Positions 60,630 to 64,000 of a stretch of 64,000 nt of DNA are shown here, piece by piece. The stretch spans positions 992,001-1,056,000 of the forward strand of contig NZ_CP007035.1 in NCBI RefSeq assembly GCF_000243115.2, in the 5' to 3' direction. Under the pieces are notes generated by a model. The model saw only the letters and a program-made list of their open reading frames with translations. It made no database searches and was not told where the DNA came from. Positions within the stretch are counted from its first letter, which is position 1, and the number at the start of each line of letters is the position of its first letter. This DNA comes from Niabella soli DSM 19437. Lineage in GTDB: Bacteria; Bacteroidota; Bacteroidia; Chitinophagales; Chitinophagaceae. Position numbers and translations under genes: made by a program.

Positions 60630-60661
60630 AGACCTGTGAGGTTTTTAAACCTCACAGGTCT
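60630..60661. terminator. ACCTGTGAGGTTT palindrome, copy 3 (bidirectional terminator)
   Basis: AGACCTGTGAGGTTT and its exact complement pair over 15 bases with only TT between them. It starts two bases after the galK stop and reaches the stop codon of the GH88 gene on the other strand. Confidence 0.8.
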
Positions 60662-61848
60662 TATTTTAGTACCCACTGTTTATACCTATCTAAGGCTTCC
60701 ATAAAATAATAATCAGCATAACTAAGGGAAACATTTACTTCTGATTTTGAAGGAAGATTTCCCACACTTTGCGTAAGTATAAAACCCTTGCTGCCACCGG
60801 GTTTCGACCGGTAGGTAGTTGATAATGCCTTAAGGATAGTGGTGGCATCGCTTATATAGGCTGTTTTTTGTTTTGCATTGCTGTATTGCGCCAGTTCCAG
60901 CAGGGCGGAAGCCATTACCGCGGCGGCAGAAACATCCCGTGGCGCATGGGGAATATCCAGTGCATCAAAATCCCAATACGGCACTTTATCAGCCGGCAGA
61001 TGTGGATTGGTCAGGATAAAGGCGGCAATCTTATGCGCCTGTGCCAGGTATTCCGGCTTTTTTGTAAACCGGTACATCATGGTATAGCCGTAAAGCCCCC
61101 AGGCCTGGCCGCGCGACCAGGCAGAGGCATCTGCATAACCCTGGTGGGTGACTCTTTTTAATACGGCCCCGGTGGCAGTATCATAATCCACCACGTGATA
61201 ACTGCTGCCGTCCGGTCTGAAATGATTCTTCAGCGTAGTATTCGCATGGTTTTCGGCAACTTCTGCCAGGTATTTTGTACCACCGTTTCCTGATGCCCAT
61301 TCCAACAACTCCAGGTTCATCATATTATCAATGATCACGGGAGCATTGAACTTTTTACTTTTATTCCAGGATTGAATGGCGTGCATTCCCCGCCGGTAGC
61401 GCTTTGTAGCCGTTTGCGCCGCGGTCAGAAGTACGTCTTTATAATGCGAATCTTTAGTGAGTTGATAAGCGGTACCAAAGCTGCAATTGATCATAAACCC
61501 GATATCATGATTGCCGGTATAATATTTCATCGGCTCTTCGATGGTCAATCTTTTTTTTGCTTCGGCAAGAATCTGAGGGTCTTTTGTTGCCTTGTATATC
61601 AGCCACAACGTTCCCGGGTAGAACCCGCTCGTCCACCAGTCAACACCTGAAGCATTCAGTTGGTCCTTTGCCGGATCGTAGTTTTGCGGCATTTTGTCTA
61701 CCGGCACCTTTTGCATCAGTAGTTTATATTGTGCAGCGGCAAATGCTTCATCTTCCTTTATCAGGGCACGCATGTTTTGCTGGGCGTCGCTCACAAATAC
61801 GGATAAAAGCAACCCGGCTACAATCGTCAATCGTAGAATAGGCTTCAT
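60661..61848 (-). CDS. Glycoside hydrolase family 88-like unsaturated glucuronyl hydrolase
   Basis: This 395-residue protein is exported by a signal peptide (MKPILRLTIVAGLLLSVFVS). The (alpha/alpha)6-barrel pattern includes VDWWTSGFYPGTLWLIYKAT, GNHDIGFMINCSFGTAYQLT, FNAPVIIDNMMNLELLEWAS (with a candidate catalytic Asp) and QGYADASAWSRGQAWGLYG. GH88 enzymes remove unsaturated uronic acids produced by polysaccharide lyases. The divergent gene encodes a heparinase-like lyase, so the two may act one after the other on a uronic-acid polymer. Confidence 0.9.
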   Translation of the reverse strand: MKPILRLTIVAGLLLSVFVSDAQQNMRALIKEDEAFAAAQYKLLMQKVPVDKMPQNYDPAKDQLNASGVDWWTSGFYPGTLWLIYKATKDPQILAEAKKRLTIEEPMKYYTGNHDIGFMINCSFGTAYQLTKDSHYKDVLLTAAQTATKRYRRGMHAIQSWNKSKKFNAPVIIDNMMNLELLEWASGNGGTKYLAEVAENHANTTLKNHFRPDGSSYHVVDYDTATGAVLKRVTHQGYADASAWSRGQAWGLYGYTMMYRFTKKPEYLAQAHKIAAFILTNPHLPADKVPYWDFDALDIPHAPRDVSAAAVMASALLELAQYSNAKQKTAYISDATTILKALSTTYRSKPGGSKGFILTQSVGNLPSKSEVNVSLSYADYYFMEALDRYKQWVLK

Positions 61849-62052
61849 TGAAATTGGTTGTTAGGCTAGTGTATTATCAGGCAATAGTTTTACCGGCATA
61901 GGACTTCCCCAGATCGACGCAGAGAAGGATTATTCCAATTACTTATTTACAGTTGACAAGACACTATTGGTTAAAAGGGCAAAATAATAAAAATCAGGAG
62001 GATGAGCAACAATTCCACATTGTTCCTATTTTTATGGTTTAAAAATCTTCTT
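61849..62052. promoter_or_regulatory. Divergent promoter region of the GH88 and lyase genes
   Basis: This 204-base gap separates two divergent polysaccharide-use genes and should hold both promoters. I do not see a clear operator or a well-spaced -33/-7 pair. Confidence 0.3.
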
Positions 62053-63924
62053 ATGAAATCGATTGGCTTTTTTTTGCTTTTTGGATTCCTGTTAGCATCT
62101 GGTACCGGTTACGGGCAAACGCATTTAGAACAGTTGGCTGCAAAACCGCATCCGCGGCTCTTATTGTTTAAAGGCGAAGAAAAGCAAATTGAAAATGCCA
62201 TCGATAAAAATGCAGCTTTCAAAAAAGTAAACAGCCTGTTGCTGGAAGAATGCGATAAGATCATAGCTGCACCAGCATTAGAGCACAAAAAAATAGGAAA
62301 ACGCCTGCTTTCCGTATCCCGCGAAGCGATCCGCAGGATCTTTTACCTTTCCTATGCTTACCGCATGACCCATGAAAAAAAATACCTGGATGCGGCAACG
62401 CAACAACTCCTCACCATTTCCGCTTTTGAAGACTGGAACCCATCACATTACCTCGATGTGGCTGAAATGACGATGGCAGCAGCGATCGGGTATGATTGGT
62501 TATATGATGAGTTGGCCCCGGCCTCCCGCGAAAAAATAAAAACGGCTATTTTGAACTACGGCATCAAAACCTCATTTGACAGCCATTTCAACAATTGGTT
62601 GAAAATAGATAATAACTGGAACCAGGTTTGTAATACCGGCATCACTTATGGGGCTATTGCCATTTTTGAATCGGAACCCGAACGCTGCAGTCAGGTCATT
62701 GCACGCGCTGTGGAATCCATAAAAAAGCCCATGAAATTATACGCGCCGGACGGGGCTTATCCGGAGGGTTATGGCTATTGGAGCTATGGAACCACTTTCA
62801 ATGTTTTCTTTATTAATGCGCTGGAACAGTTGCTGGGAACGGATTACGGGCTGAGTCAACTGCCTGGGTTCCTTAAAACTCCCGGTTATCTGCAGCAAAT
62901 GATCGCTCCTACCGGGGCTCCTTTTAATTATTCTGATGCCGGCCGGGGCGCCGAATGTAATGGGGCTATGTTCTGGTTTGCAAAAAAAATCAATGATCCT
63001 TCTTATGTATGGAACGAATTGCAATTCCTGGAGAACGATAAAAATAAAAATGCGCTGATCCATGATCGTTTTTTACCAACGTTGCTGCTTTGGGGAAAAG
63101 ACTTGTCATTGACCAATAGCTCCGCGCCAAAAAAATTATTCTGGCAGGGGGGAGGGCCTACGCCCGTGGTAATGATGCGCACCAGTTGGACAGATCCAAA
63201 CGCCTTGTTCCTGGGTTTTAAAATGGGCTCGCCAGGTAACAGTCATGCGCATATGGATGAAGGCTCCTTTGTTTTTGAAGCCGAAGGCGTGCGTTGGGCA
63301 ATGGACTTTGGCATGCAGGAATATGAATCGCTGGAATCGAAAGGCCTAAATATCTGGGACCGTTCGCAGCATTCAGATCGCTGGAAAGTGTTCCGCTATA
63401 CGAATTTTGCGCATAACACACTAACGTTTGATGACAGTCTGCAGCGTTTGGAAGGGAGGGCGGTTATTACGAAATCTTCCGGTGCAGCTGGTTTTAGTTT
63501 TGCAACAACGGACCTCAGCAGCGTTTATAAAGGACAAATAAAAAGTGCCGAAAGAGGTGTCGCTCTTGTAAACAATGGATACGGATTGATACAGGATGAA
63601 ATAACCACTGCCAACAAATCCGTTAAAATGCAATGGCGGATGGTGACGCCGGCTACGGTCACCGTTAAATCAGCTACCGAAATTGAGCTGACAAAGAATG
63701 GAAAAACACTGTTCCTGCAGATCGTAGCGGAGCAACCCGTTACGATCAAAACCTGGAGCACGGCGCCGACCAATGGTTACGATGCGCCCAATCCGGGAAC
63801 GACCATTGTCGGTTTTGAAACAGAGTTGCCGGCCAACAGCAAAAAAACATTTGCGGTGTATCTTGTTCCGGAGGATAAGGGTAAAGTTGATAAAAAAATT
63901 ACTGCATTGAAAAACTGGCATTAA
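62053..63924 (+). CDS. Heparinase II/III-like polysaccharide lyase
   Basis: This protein has 623 residues from ATG 62053 (MKSIGFFLLFGFLLASGTGY, signal peptide); an ATG at 62002 would add 17 residues before it. The first half is an alpha/alpha toroid (REAIRRIFYLSYAYRMTHEK, EMTMAAAIGYDWLYDELAPA, NNWNQVCNTGITYGAIAIFE, PDGAYPEGYGYWSYGT). The second half is the heparinase II/III beta-sandwich (GNSHAHMDEGSFVFEAEGVR, FAHNTLTFDD), whose His residues are candidates for the metal or catalytic site. It likely cleaves uronate-containing glycans, with the GH88 neighbour finishing the products. No SusC/SusD pair is in view. Confidence 0.9.
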   Translation: MKSIGFFLLFGFLLASGTGYGQTHLEQLAAKPHPRLLLFKGEEKQIENAIDKNAAFKKVNSLLLEECDKIIAAPALEHKKIGKRLLSVSREAIRRIFYLSYAYRMTHEKKYLDAATQQLLTISAFEDWNPSHYLDVAEMTMAAAIGYDWLYDELAPASREKIKTAILNYGIKTSFDSHFNNWLKIDNNWNQVCNTGITYGAIAIFESEPERCSQVIARAVESIKKPMKLYAPDGAYPEGYGYWSYGTTFNVFFINALEQLLGTDYGLSQLPGFLKTPGYLQQMIAPTGAPFNYSDAGRGAECNGAMFWFAKKINDPSYVWNELQFLENDKNKNALIHDRFLPTLLLWGKDLSLTNSSAPKKLFWQGGGPTPVVMMRTSWTDPNALFLGFKMGSPGNSHAHMDEGSFVFEAEGVRWAMDFGMQEYESLESKGLNIWDRSQHSDRWKVFRYTNFAHNTLTFDDSLQRLEGRAVITKSSGAAGFSFATTDLSSVYKGQIKSAERGVALVNNGYGLIQDEITTANKSVKMQWRMVTPATVTVKSATEIELTKNGKTLFLQIVAEQPVTIKTWSTAPTNGYDAPNPGTTIVGFETELPANSKKTFAVYLVPEDKGKVDKKITALKNWH

Positions 63925-64000
63925 ACCATTCGCAGCAATAGTCGTCAAAAAGGCCCGCGTTACCGTAGAAAAGAAAATAGAGCCGGTCAGCTATTTTTTT

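Overview
The window looks like the chromosome of a Bacteroidota bacterium, most likely Chitinophagaceae. This is inferred from family content (DUF3822 next to rsmD, DUF1599 with a BT_3928-type DoxX protein, YpdA, TrpB2, a long aromatic amino acid hydroxylase, an NtrC-like regulator without a Fis domain), from -7 promoter boxes of the form TAnnTTTG, and from the near absence of Shine-Dalgarno sequences. Nearly all of it is ordinary housekeeping and accessory chromosome. I see no prophage, integrase, insertion sequence or CRISPR array.

Layout. 1-12 kb: a YncE/phosphoesterase fusion cut by the left edge, tRNA-Leu(GAG), folC, a sigma-54-type response regulator, pdhB, a cation efflux gene, ypdA, a thiolase, a polyvalent-kinase-like gene broken by one apparent frameshift, and a NamZ-type muramidase. 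12-22 kb: a dense forward run with DUF3822-rsmD, 5-FTHF cyclo-ligase-lpxK-rnr, a prenyl diphosphate synthase, an APC permease and an Smr protein, followed by RNase P RNA. 22-31 kb: exported hydrolases, an SPFH protein paired with a ribbon-helix-helix protein, a penicillin acylase, and a BlaR1/BlaI pair with twin palindromic operators. 31-40.5 kb: trhO, ndk, nrnA, two tandem FKBP lipoproteins, thioredoxin, folP, DUF1599/DoxX/ABC permease, DUF721. 40.6-45.1 kb: an AT-richer accessory block (S41 peptidase, M23-like protein, RelE/HigA toxin-antitoxin, acyltransferase) lying between the DUF721 gene and recF. 46-54 kb: recF, pdhA, a TPR protein, ribH, lutA, trpB2, HAD, DUF72, Gfo/Idh/MocA. 54-64 kb: an FAD oxidoreductase without a normal start codon, EVE, aromatic amino acid hydroxylase, galM/galK, GH88 and a heparinase-like lyase.

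Functional links. pdhA and pdhB encode the two halves of pyruvate dehydrogenase E1 but lie 40 kb apart. folC, folP and 5-FTHF cyclo-ligase are folate genes; galM/galK and GH88/heparinase form small sugar-use pairs. ndk-nrnA-FKBP and DUF1599-DoxX-permease look like conserved Bacteroidota neighbourhoods (from memory).

I did not find a clearly new gene system. The most unusual material is small-scale: a toxin-antitoxin module between an intact acyltransferase gene and a decayed copy of its 3' end; two noncoding islands made of many micro-hairpins; a dispersed palindrome family placed exactly between convergent genes; and quasi-tandem repeats of short words that run into promoter -7 boxes. All function calls are from reading sequence only; no database search was possible.
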